DNA from: Deltaproteobacteria bacterium
GTDB lineage: Bacteria > Myxococcota > UBA796 > SXON01
Length of the DNA: 20,461 nt
Direction of reading: 5' to 3'
Assembly: GCA_947483545.1 (NCBI GenBank)
Contig: CANKNP010000047.1
Coordinates: forward strand, 1-20,461
Under the pieces are notes generated by a model, which made no database searches, was not told the DNA's origin, and saw nothing but the letters and a program-made list of their open reading frames with translations. The position numbers were made by a program, and so were the translations under genes. Shown one piece after another: positions 6,224 to 14,855 of this stretch (positions within the stretch are counted from its first letter, which is position 1; each line of letters starts with the position of its first letter).

Positions 6224-7582
6224 CTACAGCTCACGGTAGAGGTTCCGGAGCTGCTGCGTCTGGGAGAGGCGCTCCCACACCGTGTCAAGGGCCCACGCGG
6301 CAAAACGGCGCATCGTGGCCGCGTCTTCCGGCCCCACCCAGAGGCCGAAACGGATGCGGTCGGCGACCTCTGCGGCCTCCTCCAGCCCGTGTACCTCCAC
6401 CGGCGACAGCTTTCTGAGGGCGGGCGCGGCACGGCGCGCCAACCCGGCCGCGTCTTCCCCGGGCCGCGGGAAGATCCCCACGTCGCCAAGCGCGATTTCG
6501 ACGAGGCGCCAGCCGTTTTCGATCCGGGTCGTCGCCGGAACCTGCCATAGCGGCTCTCGCAGGTGGCGCACCGTCAACGTACGCCGTACCGGCCTCCAAA
6601 AAGCAGCGATCAACAATGCGAAGAGCAGCATCGCGGTCGCAAGCGGGCACATCACGCCGCCCGCCTGTTTCGCCGCTTCCACCATTTTTTCGCCGGCCTC
6701 CTGGGCACGCTCTCCCCAATCCTCCGACTCGCCCTGCTGTTGCTCCCCCTGACCCTTCTCGGGTTTTTGGCGTTTGGACTGCTTCGATTGGGACTCATCC
6801 CCCTGCTGCGACTGGGAGCCGCCCTCGCCGTCTTGAGGGCCAGTGCGCCACAGATACGGCGCCACTGCCGCCGTCGCGCCCGTGAGCACCACTGAGAACC
6901 CTGCGACAAGCAGCACGCCGAGGAAGGACAGCCGAGGACGCGTCGCGCCGCGCTCCTTCATCGTGGGCGTCATCGGCGCTTCCGGCCCGCGCCGCCACAG
7001 CGCCAGCCGGTGGGTCTCCCGGGTCACGAGGTAGAAGAGGAGCATCGTGATCGTGGCGCCGAGCGCGGGCAAGGAGAGCAGGTCCCACACCGCCCACTTC
7101 GCGCCGGACTCCCAGCGGTCCACGCCGCCGCTCTTGGACGCCCAGACCAGGATGGTGCCCGTCGTGAACACCAGCGGCAGCCACGTGGACCACAGCGCCC
7201 GGTTGGTCTCCAGGCTCCAGAGCCCGCCGGTCATTGCGAGCGGAAGAAAGAGCAGGATGATAAAGAGAAAGACGCCGACTACCGGGCTCCCGGCGCACAT
7301 CGCGGCGCTCATCACGCCCATCATGGCCCAGCAGATCCCGCCAAAGACCAGGAGGATCCAGGTCCGTACCCGAAGCAGGGCCAGCGCCTGGCCGATGAAC
7401 ACCCCGAGGACCACCACCGCGCCGATGCCCGCGAGCATGACCGCACCACCGACATCCGGACTCAGCAGGAACAGGCTGGCAAAGAACAGCGTCATGGTGA
7501 ATATGGTGACGACCTGGTAGGCGATGACTGGCACCGCCGCCTCTTTCAGCCCCTGCCAGAGGGTCATGGAGTGCTGGTTCAT
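6224..7582 (-). CDS. Multi-pass membrane protein with C-terminal DUF4129-like domain
   Basis: A 452-residue protein overlapping the upstream DUF58 gene by 4 bases (ATGA). About seven hydrophobic segments occupy residues 16-240. A hydrophilic, low-complexity stretch rich in Gln, Glu, Lys and Ser (about 250-307) follows, then one more membrane segment (about 310-329). The soluble C-terminal part contains FPRPGEDAAGLARRA and a leucine/arginine-rich tail resembling DUF4129, the domain at the C-terminus of TgpA-type transglutaminases. No transglutaminase core is present. In MoxR-DUF58 operons such a protein is a common partner, presumably working with the ATPase on envelope proteins or peptidases. 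It is the last gene of the run, and I see no clear terminator after it. Confidence 0.75.
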   Translation of the reverse strand: MNQHSMTLWQGLKEAAVPVIAYQVVTIFTMTLFFASLFLLSPDVGGAVMLAGIGAVVVLGVFIGQALALLRVRTWILLVFGGICWAMMGVMSAAMCAGSPVVGVFLFIILLFLPLAMTGGLWSLETNRALWSTWLPLVFTTGTILVWASKSGGVDRWESGAKWAVWDLLSLPALGATITMLLFYLVTRETHRLALWRRGPEAPMTPTMKERGATRPRLSFLGVLLVAGFSVVLTGATAAVAPYLWRTGPQDGEGGSQSQQGDESQSKQSKRQKPEKGQGEQQQGESEDWGERAQEAGEKMVEAAKQAGGVMCPLATAMLLFALLIAAFWRPVRRTLTVRHLREPLWQVPATTRIENGWRLVEIALGDVGIFPRPGEDAAGLARRAAPALRKLSPVEVHGLEEAAEVADRIRFGLWVGPEDAATMRRFAAWALDTVWERLSQTQQLRNLYREL

Positions 7583-9294
7583 GCCCGGCCTCCGCTGACG
7601 CCAACCAGTCGATGGCAGCCTACGCCCGGCTCAAGCCGGTACACGACATCCCCCCGGGCGACGAGCTGGTCGAAGAAGCGTGCGCCGTGGACCCGCGCGA
7701 GCTCACGTAGCCGCTGCCGGGCGGAGAGCCGGCCCCAGTGGTGCCGCACGGCGCGGAGCTGCGCACCAATGCTGTTCTCATCGGCCCCGGCGATGTAGGG
7801 CTGACGCAGGGGCCACAGGAGCGCCCCGGCTTTGCTTCCCGCCAGGACCTCCAACAGGGTGGGGTCCTTGCCCTTCAGCGCGTCTTGCGGCGGCAGGTAG
7901 ATCCACGCCATCGACTGCCCCGCGTTGGGGGTCGGTGGCGGCGCGGAGAACCTGCTGGTCACGACCGCGGCGTGCATCTCCGGGCCCACCGCCTCCAAGA
8001 GCGCGGGCACATCCCACCGGGCCTGCCAGCACACCCGCGCTCCCAGGTCTTGCCAGCGTACGTGGCTCCCTTTTCCGCAGGTGAGCTGCTCCACGACGAG
8101 CTCGCCCGACGGGTCCCGAGCGACCGCCACCATCGCGACCTTGTCGCCCCGCTCCACCAGCTCCTTGGCCAGCGAGATCCACGTCTCCACGATCTGGTCC
8201 AGCACCTCCTCGATGCCGATCGCGTCGTCGATCATGCGCCCGGCCGGCAGAAAGGTGTCGAGGGCCAAGAGGACGCTACGGGTGCTCTGCTCGCGCGTCT
8301 CGGGTTGGCGTACGTGAAGCCTCCCCGCCCGCATCGAGAGCTTCCAGTTGATACGCCGCGTATCATCTCCGGCGAGGTATTCGCGGAAGCGGAAATGGTC
8401 TTCGGTTGGGAAGCGGTGGGGCCGGGCGATGACGTCGGGGGTCTGTACGCGGGATCGAGGCGGCTCCTGGATGTCAAGCCGCCGAAAGCGAGGGAGTACC
8501 TTGAGCTCCGCGGTCGCGAGCGAGGCGATGGCGATCCGGGTGAAGCCGAACACGTCCTGGTAGTAGACCTCCGCGGGGCCAACTCGGTACATTCCCCGTG
8601 GAGAAGCACGCATCCGTCCCCCCACGATGACCTCGCCCCGCCCTGCGCCAGGCCCGAGCGCGTAACGTGAGGTCGTGCGGAGCCGGATCGGCAGCGGATC
8701 CTCCACGAGCAGGAAAAAGCCGGGCGGCACGGGCAATCGCCGGAAGGTGAAGCGCTCCTCGGCCGGCTCGCCAGTGAGCACCACCGCCGGGACCATCTCC
8801 CGGGTCACCGACTCCTGGCGTAGACCGCGCGAAAAAGAGCTCACCAGGAAGGTCGAGACAAAGGAGGTGACCCCGAGCACCCCGTAGAAGAGGAAGAGGG
8901 AGAGCACCGCCACCAGGCTCAGATCGGCCCACTTCAGGCCGAGGGCGCACACGACGAAGAGGAGGCCGGAGCTCAGCACCGCCCAGCCGCGCGGGGTCAC
9001 GATGCGCATGTGCCGCGCCACGGTCGCCAGGACCGCGCCGGGCTCCACCTGTCCCCTCGCGCGAAGAAGCCTGATTTCGCGTGAGCTTTTGAGGATCACG
9101 CCGGCGATCTGGCACAGCCAGGCGGGCACGATGAGGATCGCGCTCACCGCGAGCAGGTAGGGCAAGGTCTCGCCCACCTGCGCGACCTCGAAGAAGAGCG
9201 CCGCGGCGAAACCTACGGCAAACGGCAGGAAAAACATGCCCACGCTGTGCCAGACAATGCTGACGACCGACACGAGCGCGCCGGGCCGGTTCAT
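7579..9294 (-). CDS. DUF58 domain-containing membrane protein
   Basis: A 571-residue protein overlapping the moxR stop by 4 bases and the following gene by 4 bases (both ATGA). Hydrophobic pairs lie at about 17-68 and 103-153. A beta-rich region then leads to the DUF58 signature, FREYLAGDDTRRINWKLSMR (303-322). The C-terminal third is predicted soluble and resembles the von Willebrand A-like fold that follows DUF58, with LLALDTFLP at about 342-350. DUF58 proteins are nearly always encoded next to MoxR ATPases, and the pair is thought to assist maturation or assembly of other proteins; the biochemical role is not settled. The N-terminal membrane part is long for the family. Its overlap with both neighbours implies co-expression in fixed proportion. 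Confidence 0.88.
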   Translation of the reverse strand: MNRPGALVSVVSIVWHSVGMFFLPFAVGFAAALFFEVAQVGETLPYLLAVSAILIVPAWLCQIAGVILKSSREIRLLRARGQVEPGAVLATVARHMRIVTPRGWAVLSSGLLFVVCALGLKWADLSLVAVLSLFLFYGVLGVTSFVSTFLVSSFSRGLRQESVTREMVPAVVLTGEPAEERFTFRRLPVPPGFFLLVEDPLPIRLRTTSRYALGPGAGRGEVIVGGRMRASPRGMYRVGPAEVYYQDVFGFTRIAIASLATAELKVLPRFRRLDIQEPPRSRVQTPDVIARPHRFPTEDHFRFREYLAGDDTRRINWKLSMRAGRLHVRQPETREQSTRSVLLALDTFLPAGRMIDDAIGIEEVLDQIVETWISLAKELVERGDKVAMVAVARDPSGELVVEQLTCGKGSHVRWQDLGARVCWQARWDVPALLEAVGPEMHAAVVTSRFSAPPPTPNAGQSMAWIYLPPQDALKGKDPTLLEVLAGSKAGALLWPLRQPYIAGADENSIGAQLRAVRHHWGRLSARQRLRELARVHGARFFDQLVARGDVVYRLEPGVGCHRLVGVSGGRA

Positions 9295-10256
9295 CGGAGC
9301 GGAACCTTCTCCAGGACACTCTGAACGTAGGCTATTCCAGCTTCATCACCGCTGATCACCATACGGTGCGCGAGGACTTCGGGCGCGAGGGCGCGGACGT
9401 CTTCCGGCACCACGTGGTCGCGGCCCTTGGCCATCGCGTGGGCCTGGGCCACCCGGGCGAGCATGATCACCGAGCGTGGTGAGGGTGGCGCCAAGGCGCG
9501 GCTGTCCGAGCGGATGGTGTTGGCGATGCTCACCAGGTAACGTTTGACCTCTTCCGTGAGGAAGATCCGCGGAACCAGCGCCTGCCACCCCAAGAAGGAC
9601 TCCTGGCTGACGACGGGGCGCAAGTCGTCGATCGGCGGGCGCAGGCCAAGGTGGATGTCCAGCATGTTCATCTCGGCTTCGGGGCCGGGAAAACCCATCG
9701 AGAGCTGGATGGTGAACCGGTCCAGCTGCGCCGCCGGCAGGGCGTAGGTGCCGTCGTGATCCAGGGGGTTCATGGTGGCGATACACAAGAACGGCGGGGG
9801 GAGTTTGTGGGTCACCCCTTCGACGGTCACCTGTCCCTCGGCCATCACCTCGAGGAGCGCCGACTGGGTCTTGGGGGTCGCCCGGTTCAGCTCGTCGGCG
9901 AGCAGCAGGTTCGTGAAGATCGGGCCAGGTTGAAACGTGAATTGTTTCTGGCGCAGGTCGAAGATGTTGGTGCCCGTGATGTCCATTGGCAAGAGGTCAG
10001 GCGTGAACTGGATGCGCCGGAACTGGCAGGCAATGCTCGCGGAGATGCATCGGGCCAGCATGGTTTTTCCGGTGCCGGGCACGTCCTTCAAGAGGATGTG
10101 TCCCTTGGCGGTGAGCACCAGGAGCACCTTGAAGACCACCTCGGGTTTGCCGAGGATCACCTTCTCGATGTTGGCGCAGACGCGCGAAAACTCCTGCTGA
10201 AACCGTTGGATCTCGGCGGCCAGGCCGGGGTCGCGCTGCGGGGGGGTGTGGAGCAA
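9291..10256 (-). CDS. moxR: MoxR-family AAA+ ATPase
   Basis: A 321-residue ATPase of normal MoxR length. Walker A is KDVPGTGKT (to residue 65), Walker B is LLLADELNRA (117-126), sensor 1 is ATMNP (160-164) and an arginine sits in LDRF (178-181). The C-terminal lid contains the SPRS motif typical of AAA+ sensor 2 regions. MoxR ATPases act as chaperones, often with DUF58 or VWA proteins, as in methanol dehydrogenase activation. It starts with TTG 3 bases after the stop of the TerB-type gene, with a CGGAGG ribosome binding site lying inside that gene, and overlaps the DUF58 start by 4 bases. The start is well supported because no other in-frame start precedes the family N-terminus. Confidence 0.95.
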   Translation of the reverse strand: MLHTPPQRDPGLAAEIQRFQQEFSRVCANIEKVILGKPEVVFKVLLVLTAKGHILLKDVPGTGKTMLARCISASIACQFRRIQFTPDLLPMDITGTNIFDLRQKQFTFQPGPIFTNLLLADELNRATPKTQSALLEVMAEGQVTVEGVTHKLPPPFLCIATMNPLDHDGTYALPAAQLDRFTIQLSMGFPGPEAEMNMLDIHLGLRPPIDDLRPVVSQESFLGWQALVPRIFLTEEVKRYLVSIANTIRSDSRALAPPSPRSVIMLARVAQAHAMAKGRDHVVPEDVRALAPEVLAHRMVISGDEAGIAYVQSVLEKVPLR

Positions 10257-10259
10257 GAT

Positions 10260-11114
10260 TCAGCCTCCGAACCAGGAAGTGAGGATACGGCCGAGGGTGT
10301 GCATCGCGCCGGAGCGCGGCAGGGCGTCGTCGGGGAGGGGCAGCTGCCAGGCGCGCGCGTACTCTCTCAGGACCCGAAGCTCGGTGCCGTCGGCCTCACG
10401 GTCCACCAGCGCGCAGGCGCGCATCGCGCGGAGCAGGCCCTCGGGGTCAGCTGCCGGGCCGAGCTCAAAGGGGCGCCAGACCCGCAGCTCGTCGGGCGCC
10501 ACAGGCGGCTGCCCGGAGCGGGCGAGAAACTGGTCGATAAAGGCTCGTTCTTTGGGCCGGATTTCGCCGTCCGCCATCATCACGGCGACGAGCGCCCGGG
10601 CGACGGTGCGTGGGTCTGGCGCGGCGGCGGGGGTCCCGTCGGCGCTGCTGAGCTCGGGCGCGGCGACCGGCGCGGGAGACCTAGCGAGGGGCTGTGGCCC
10701 CCGGCGTAGGTTCTCTGCGATGTTTTCGGGGCGGCGCGCTTCCGACGACGAGCCGCCGCTCGAACCGGGGAACAGGTAGGCGATCACCTCGAACCCGGTG
10801 TCGACCCGCTCGCGGCGGACCACCAGCTCGGCGATCTGCGCTGGATTGCGGCCGTTGAAGTTGGCGCGGGCAAAAAGCTCGAGGTCCGGCTCGCCTTCTT
10901 CGGCCGACCAGCGGGCGAGCGCGAGCACGACCTCGTGCGGCGCCCGAAAGGCGATCGCCGGGGCGACGGTCTCGCCGAGCTCGGTGCGAAATCCGCAGAG
11001 CCGGCAGCGACTCTCAACCGGCACACTGAGCTTCTTGGAAGGATCTACCAGCTCCAGGAGCGCCGACTCGACGCGACAGCATGGGCAGTCGGAGAGGACC
11101 TGGAAGACACGCAC
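10260..11114 (-). CDS. Zinc-ribbon and TerB-like domain protein
   Basis: A 284-residue protein from a GTG start 10 bases after the SRAP gene stop. The frame is open further upstream, but that part is antisense-type, low-information sequence overlapping the SRAP gene. The N-terminus has two CxxC pairs (C10/C13 and C37/C40) that could bind zinc. A Pro/Ala/Ser-rich linker follows (about 115-168). The C-terminal region (about 168-260) looks like a TerB/TerB-like helical domain, with two acidic motifs, MADGEIRPKE and READGTE, arranged as in tellurite-resistance TerB. TerB domains are thought to sense or bind metal near the membrane. Function here is unknown; its position before moxR suggests a link to that system. 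Confidence 0.7.
   Translation of the reverse strand: MRVFQVLSDCPCCRVESALLELVDPSKKLSVPVESRCRLCGFRTELGETVAPAIAFRAPHEVVLALARWSAEEGEPDLELFARANFNGRNPAQIAELVVRRERVDTGFEVIAYLFPGSSGGSSSEARRPENIAENLRRGPQPLARSPAPVAAPELSSADGTPAAAPDPRTVARALVAVMMADGEIRPKERAFIDQFLARSGQPPVAPDELRVWRPFELGPAADPEGLLRAMRACALVDREADGTELRVLREYARAWQLPLPDDALPRSGAMHTLGRILTSWFGG
10264..10268 (-). promoter_or_regulatory. Ribosome binding site for the TTG start of moxR
   Basis: GGAGG (within CGGAGG) on the minus strand lies 7 bases before the TTG start and inside the last codons of the TerB-type gene. This arrangement implies translational coupling between the two genes. Confidence 0.7.
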
Positions 11115-11124
11115 GCCGGCGGCC

Positions 11125-11874
11125 TTATCCCGTTTCAGTCCGAGGAGAGCCGATACCCGGCGAGACGTCGCTGAGTTCGATCGGCTCGGCCTTCGTGCGC
11201 ACCTGGCCGATGCTGGGGTGTACGGGGCGGAATTCAAGGGGCAGGTCCGCTCCTTCCAGGCAGCGGGCGAGCAGCTCGGGCGTCGCCTTGGGGTCGAGCC
11301 AGGTGTTGACCCCGGTCTCGTCGAGGAGCACCGGCATCCGCGCGTGCAGCCCGGTGATCGGCGGTCGGGAGCTCCGAGTGAGGATGGTATAGGTCTCGAC
11401 GACCCCGTCCGGGCCTTGCCACGCCTCAAAAAGCCCAGCCAAGGCCAGGAGCCCACGATCCGGCCTTCGGATGACGTGTGGACGAGGGGCTTCGGGGGGC
11501 GCACCGCCGAACAGCGCACCGGGGCTCGGCGGCGGCGCCTGCCACTCGTACCAGCCGTCGGCGGGCACCACGCAGCGTCGTTTCCGGAACGCCTCACGAA
11601 ACGCCGGCGTCGTCGTTACCGCTTCGGCGCGCGCGTTGATCATTTTCGCGCCGTCGCGGAGCGTGTGTGACCAGGGTGGGAGGAGGCCCCACCGTTTGTA
11701 GACCAGCCTCCGCGTCGGCTGTCCCGCCACATCCGCCACGAGCACGACCAGACCGCGCTCGGTCGGCGCCACGTTGAAGGAGGGTTCGATGCGGATCTCG
11801 ATGAACTCGGGGATCAGCCCGAAGATCTGCGCGATGAGCTCAGCGTCGGCAGCCAGTCGGTAACGACCGCACAT
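11125..11874 (-). CDS. yedK: SRAP domain protein, abasic-site processing (YedK/HMCES family)
   Basis: A 249-residue SRAP protein. It begins MCGRY, so removal of Met exposes Cys2, the residue that forms a covalent thiazolidine link with abasic sites in single-stranded DNA. Other family landmarks are SFNVAPTERG (32-41), RWGLLPPW (61-68), the MINARAEAV stretch (78-86), GWYEW with the catalytic Glu110, and GLHARMP with His177. All catalytic positions of E. coli YedK appear present. The protein shields abasic sites during replication. It lies 30 bases after nuoN with no visible promoter or terminator between, and 10 bases before the TerB-type gene, so it may be transcribed with either or both. Its position beside complex I genes is unexpected. 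Confidence 0.94.
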   Translation of the reverse strand: MCGRYRLAADAELIAQIFGLIPEFIEIRIEPSFNVAPTERGLVVLVADVAGQPTRRLVYKRWGLLPPWSHTLRDGAKMINARAEAVTTTPAFREAFRKRRCVVPADGWYEWQAPPPSPGALFGGAPPEAPRPHVIRRPDRGLLALAGLFEAWQGPDGVVETYTILTRSSRPPITGLHARMPVLLDETGVNTWLDPKATPELLARCLEGADLPLEFRPVHPSIGQVRTKAEPIELSDVSPGIGSPRTETG

Positions 11875-11904
11875 CGGAGGCGCCTTCGCCGAGTCCTGAG
11901 GGCT

Positions 11905-13320
11905 TCAGCGCAGCAGGGCGGCGCCGGCGAGGGCCGCGGCGTCAAGGAAGGGCCGAGGATAGATGCCGATGATGATGATGAGCGCCACCGACAGGCCGAT
12001 CGCCCAGGCCGATGCCACGGGCACCGCGACGGGCCGTTCGTCCTTGGCCGGCTCCATGTACATGCTGCGCGCCACCCGCATGTAGTAGAACAGGCCCACC
12101 ACCGCGAGGGTAGCGCCGAGGAGCACAATCCAAGTGTAGCCCGCCTGCCACAGTGACCAGAACAGCAACATCTTGCCCCAGAATCCCGCCACGAACGGGA
12201 TGCCGCCCAGCGACAAGAGGCACATCAGCATCGCGAGCGCGAGGCCGGGGTTGCGCCGCGCCAGCCCGGCCCAATCGGGGAGTGCTTCTCCAGCGCCTGC
12301 TCCCGCCAGATCGGCGACGAAAAAAGCCCCCATGTTCGCGCCGATATAAGTGAGCAAGTAGAACAACATCGTGCCGATCGTGTCCGCCTGGCCGACCATC
12401 AGGGCGACGAGCAGCAGGCCGACATGGCCGATACCGGAGTAGGCCAAGAGCCGGCGCACGTTGGACTGGGGGATCGCCAGCAGATTCCCAAGTATCATGC
12501 TCAACAGTGCCGCAATCAGGAGCAGCATTGCCCAGAGCGGCTGGTGGTTCGGCATCGCGGTGAGCAACAAGCGAGAGAGCGCGGCAAAGCCTGCGATCTT
12601 GGGAGCGACCGAGAGGAAGGCCACAAAGGGCGCGGGGGCTGCTTCGTAGGTGTCGGGCACCCAGAGGTGGAAGGGCACCGCGCCCACCTTGTAGGCCATG
12701 CCCACAAGGGTGAGGAGCAGACCCACCACGAGGTAGGGCGAGCTGGGCGTCGCCGCCAACGTCTCGTACTGCGTCGACCCTGCCGCTCCGACCAGGAAAG
12801 ACAGTCCGTACATGGTCACCGCCGCGCTCACCGCGCCGGTGAGGTACAACTTCACGGAGCCCTCGACTCCACGACGTTGATCCTTGTGCATCGCCGCGAG
12901 CACATAGAGGGGCACCCCCATGAGCTCGAAGCTCACCACCATCAGCACCAGCTCACGGGCGCCCGCGAGGAGCGTCATGCCCGAGAGCGAGGACAGCAGC
13001 AGCAGGTAGTACTCACCTTGACGGCCGGGAAAGCGCCGATCTGCGTGGTCGATGCTGCCGAGCGTCGCCAGCACCCCGGTGAGCAGGAGGAGGCGCTCGA
13101 CCAGGGCCGTGAAGGCGTCACGGACGTAGACCCCACCGAAGGCCGGTCCCATCGGCAAGTAGAAGCTCGCCCCCAGCAGCACGACGAGGCCCGCCACCAC
13201 GAACGCCCCGATGCCTCTGCGGCTGCCACTCTCGGGCACCACGTCGGCGATCAGCACGGTGACCGCGAGCATGAGCAGCACGCACGGAACGGCGAGAGCG
13301 GCGAGATCGGCGGCGCTCAT
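11905..13320 (-). CDS. nuoN: NADH-quinone oxidoreductase subunit N
   Basis: A 471-residue antiporter-like subunit of the complex I membrane arm, close to the usual 470-490. Proton-channel landmarks are present: the TM5 glutamate in SFELMGVPLY (E132), the TM7 lysine in AYKVGAVPFH (K211), the TM8 lysine in APKIAGF (K241) and the TM12 lysine in GFWGKMLLF (K383). Spacing between the TM7 and TM8 lysines (30) equals that of E. coli NuoN. It overlaps the nuoM stop by 4 bases and is the last nuo gene of the run. The C-terminus ends a few residues after the final hydrophobic segment. Confidence 0.97.
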   Translation of the reverse strand: MSAADLAALAVPCVLLMLAVTVLIADVVPESGSRRGIGAFVVAGLVVLLGASFYLPMGPAFGGVYVRDAFTALVERLLLLTGVLATLGSIDHADRRFPGRQGEYYLLLLSSLSGMTLLAGARELVLMVVSFELMGVPLYVLAAMHKDQRRGVEGSVKLYLTGAVSAAVTMYGLSFLVGAAGSTQYETLAATPSSPYLVVGLLLTLVGMAYKVGAVPFHLWVPDTYEAAPAPFVAFLSVAPKIAGFAALSRLLLTAMPNHQPLWAMLLLIAALLSMILGNLLAIPQSNVRRLLAYSGIGHVGLLLVALMVGQADTIGTMLFYLLTYIGANMGAFFVADLAGAGAGEALPDWAGLARRNPGLALAMLMCLLSLGGIPFVAGFWGKMLLFWSLWQAGYTWIVLLGATLAVVGLFYYMRVARSMYMEPAKDERPVAVPVASAWAIGLSVALIIIIGIYPRPFLDAAALAGAALLR

Positions 13321-14855
13321 GGCGCTGTCTCCAGAAGGAGGGCGTTGAGGTGCTGCGTGGTGCCGACGTCAATCGGCTCCAGCACGAGGCGCGGGATACT
13401 CCCAAAAAGAATGATACAAAGCCCTAATGTTACGAGTGCGACGCACTCGACGCCGCGCGCATCCGACAATTCGTGGTAGTGCGCCGGCGGCCCCTCGCCC
13501 CAGAAGATCGCCCGCACCGCGCGGAGCACGTACACCGCGGTGAGCCACGCGCCGACGATCCCCGCGACCGCCCAGACCGGGTGCCCGCTGGACCAGGCGC
13601 CGAGGAACACCAGGAACTCCGCCACAAATCCGGCAAAACCCGGCATACCCAGCGAAGACAGGCCCGCGATGGTGAAGAAGACGGCGATGCCCGGCATGAC
13701 GCCCGCGAAGCCGCCCATGTTGAAGATCTCGCGATCGTGCGCGCGTCCGTACAGAAGGCCGACCAGCGCGAACAGGAGCCCCGTCATCAGGCCGTGCGCA
13801 AACATCTGGAAGATCGCGCCGTTCCAGCCGTCGACTGACAAGGTCGCCGCCCCGAGCATCACCACGCCCATGTGGCTGACCGAGGAATACGCCACGATGT
13901 ACTTGAGGTCCGTCTGGGACATTGCGCCGAGCGCGCCGTACACGATGTTGATGACCGCGACCGCGCCCACTACGCCCGACCACGCCACGGCGGCGTCGGG
14001 GCACAACACCATACCCACCCGCATCACCCCGAAGGCGCCGAGCTTCATCAGCACCCCGGCGTGGAGCATCGACACCGCGGTCGGCGCCGAGGCGTGACCG
14101 TCCGGCGACCAGGTGTGGAAGGGGAACACACCCGCAAGGGTGCCAAAACCAAGCCACAAGGCAGGGAATACCCACATCTGTGTGGACACGGGGATGTCGG
14201 CGCGCGCGAGGTCGAGGAGCGAGAAGCTGTTGAGACCTGCATCCTCGTAGAGCGCGAGGATGCCCACCAGGATGAACGCGGAGCCGATCAGCAGCATCAG
14301 CGTCAGCTTCATCGCGGCATATTCGCGTCCACCTACGTCGAGGCGGCGCATCGCGAAGCCCAGCGGGCCCCCCGTGGGCACCGCCTTGCTGCTGCCCCAG
14401 ATGCCGATGAGCAGGTACATCGGCAGCACGGCAATTTCGTAGAACAGGAAGAAGATGAACAGGTCCAGGCTGACAAAGACGCCGAAGACCCCCGCGACCA
14501 GGGTGAGCAGGAGGATGTAGAACTCCTTGCCGCGGTCTTCGAGGTTCCACGTGGCGAAAGCGCCGGCGAAGATGATGATCCCAGTGAGCAGCAGGAGCGC
14601 GACGCCCCAGCCGTCCACCGCCAGATCGTAGCGAATGCCCAGGGCAGGCAGGACCGGGAGGGTCTCACGGAATTGCAGGCCGCCCGCCTCGAGATCGTAG
14701 CTGAGGGCGACCACGATCGAGCCGATCAGCGACACCACCGTGCTCGCCGCCGCGACCACCCGGAAGGTGCCCTTCGAGCTGGAGGGAATAAAAAGTAGGA
14801 AAGCTGCCGCGATCAGCGGAGCCATGACGATGAGGGAGAGCCAGGGGAAAGACAT
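13317..14855 (-). CDS. nuoM: NADH-quinone oxidoreductase subunit M, variant lacking the TM7 lysine
   Basis: A 512-residue antiporter-like subunit, of normal length. It keeps the TM5 glutamate (E140, in FYEIAVLPMY), the TM8 lysine (K271, in GVLMKLG) and the TM12 glutamate (E413, in GFVAEFLVF). The TM7 lysine that precedes the PxHxW motif, K234 in E. coli, is a leucine here (L240, in GFGTLAGVFPFHTW), and the nearby proline is a glycine. Spacing to K271 (31 residues) and from there to E413 (142) matches E. coli exactly, so the alignment is secure. The PDGHASAPTAVSMLH loop is of a divergent NuoM type. The gene overlaps nuoL by 1 base (TGATG) and nuoN by 4 bases. Confidence 0.97.
   Translation of the reverse strand: MSFPWLSLIVMAPLIAAAFLLFIPSSSKGTFRVVAAASTVVSLIGSIVVALSYDLEAGGLQFRETLPVLPALGIRYDLAVDGWGVALLLLTGIIIFAGAFATWNLEDRGKEFYILLLTLVAGVFGVFVSLDLFIFFLFYEIAVLPMYLLIGIWGSSKAVPTGGPLGFAMRRLDVGGREYAAMKLTLMLLIGSAFILVGILALYEDAGLNSFSLLDLARADIPVSTQMWVFPALWLGFGTLAGVFPFHTWSPDGHASAPTAVSMLHAGVLMKLGAFGVMRVGMVLCPDAAVAWSGVVGAVAVINIVYGALGAMSQTDLKYIVAYSSVSHMGVVMLGAATLSVDGWNGAIFQMFAHGLMTGLLFALVGLLYGRAHDREIFNMGGFAGVMPGIAVFFTIAGLSSLGMPGFAGFVAEFLVFLGAWSSGHPVWAVAGIVGAWLTAVYVLRAVRAIFWGEGPPAHYHELSDARGVECVALVTLGLCIILFGSIPRLVLEPIDVGTTQHLNALLLETAP

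Noticed and set aside
11115..11597. Upstream extension of the TerB-type gene to 11597
   Set aside because: This part lies out of frame over the SRAP gene, whose catalytic motifs are clear, and reads as Arg/Ser/Pro-rich sequence. The GTG at 11114 begins the cysteine-bearing N-terminus.
12424..13479. A 351-residue + strand open frame opposite nuoN
   Set aside because: It is the antisense of a conserved membrane protein gene and is rich in His, Glu, Gln and Arg, the usual mirror of hydrophobic codons.
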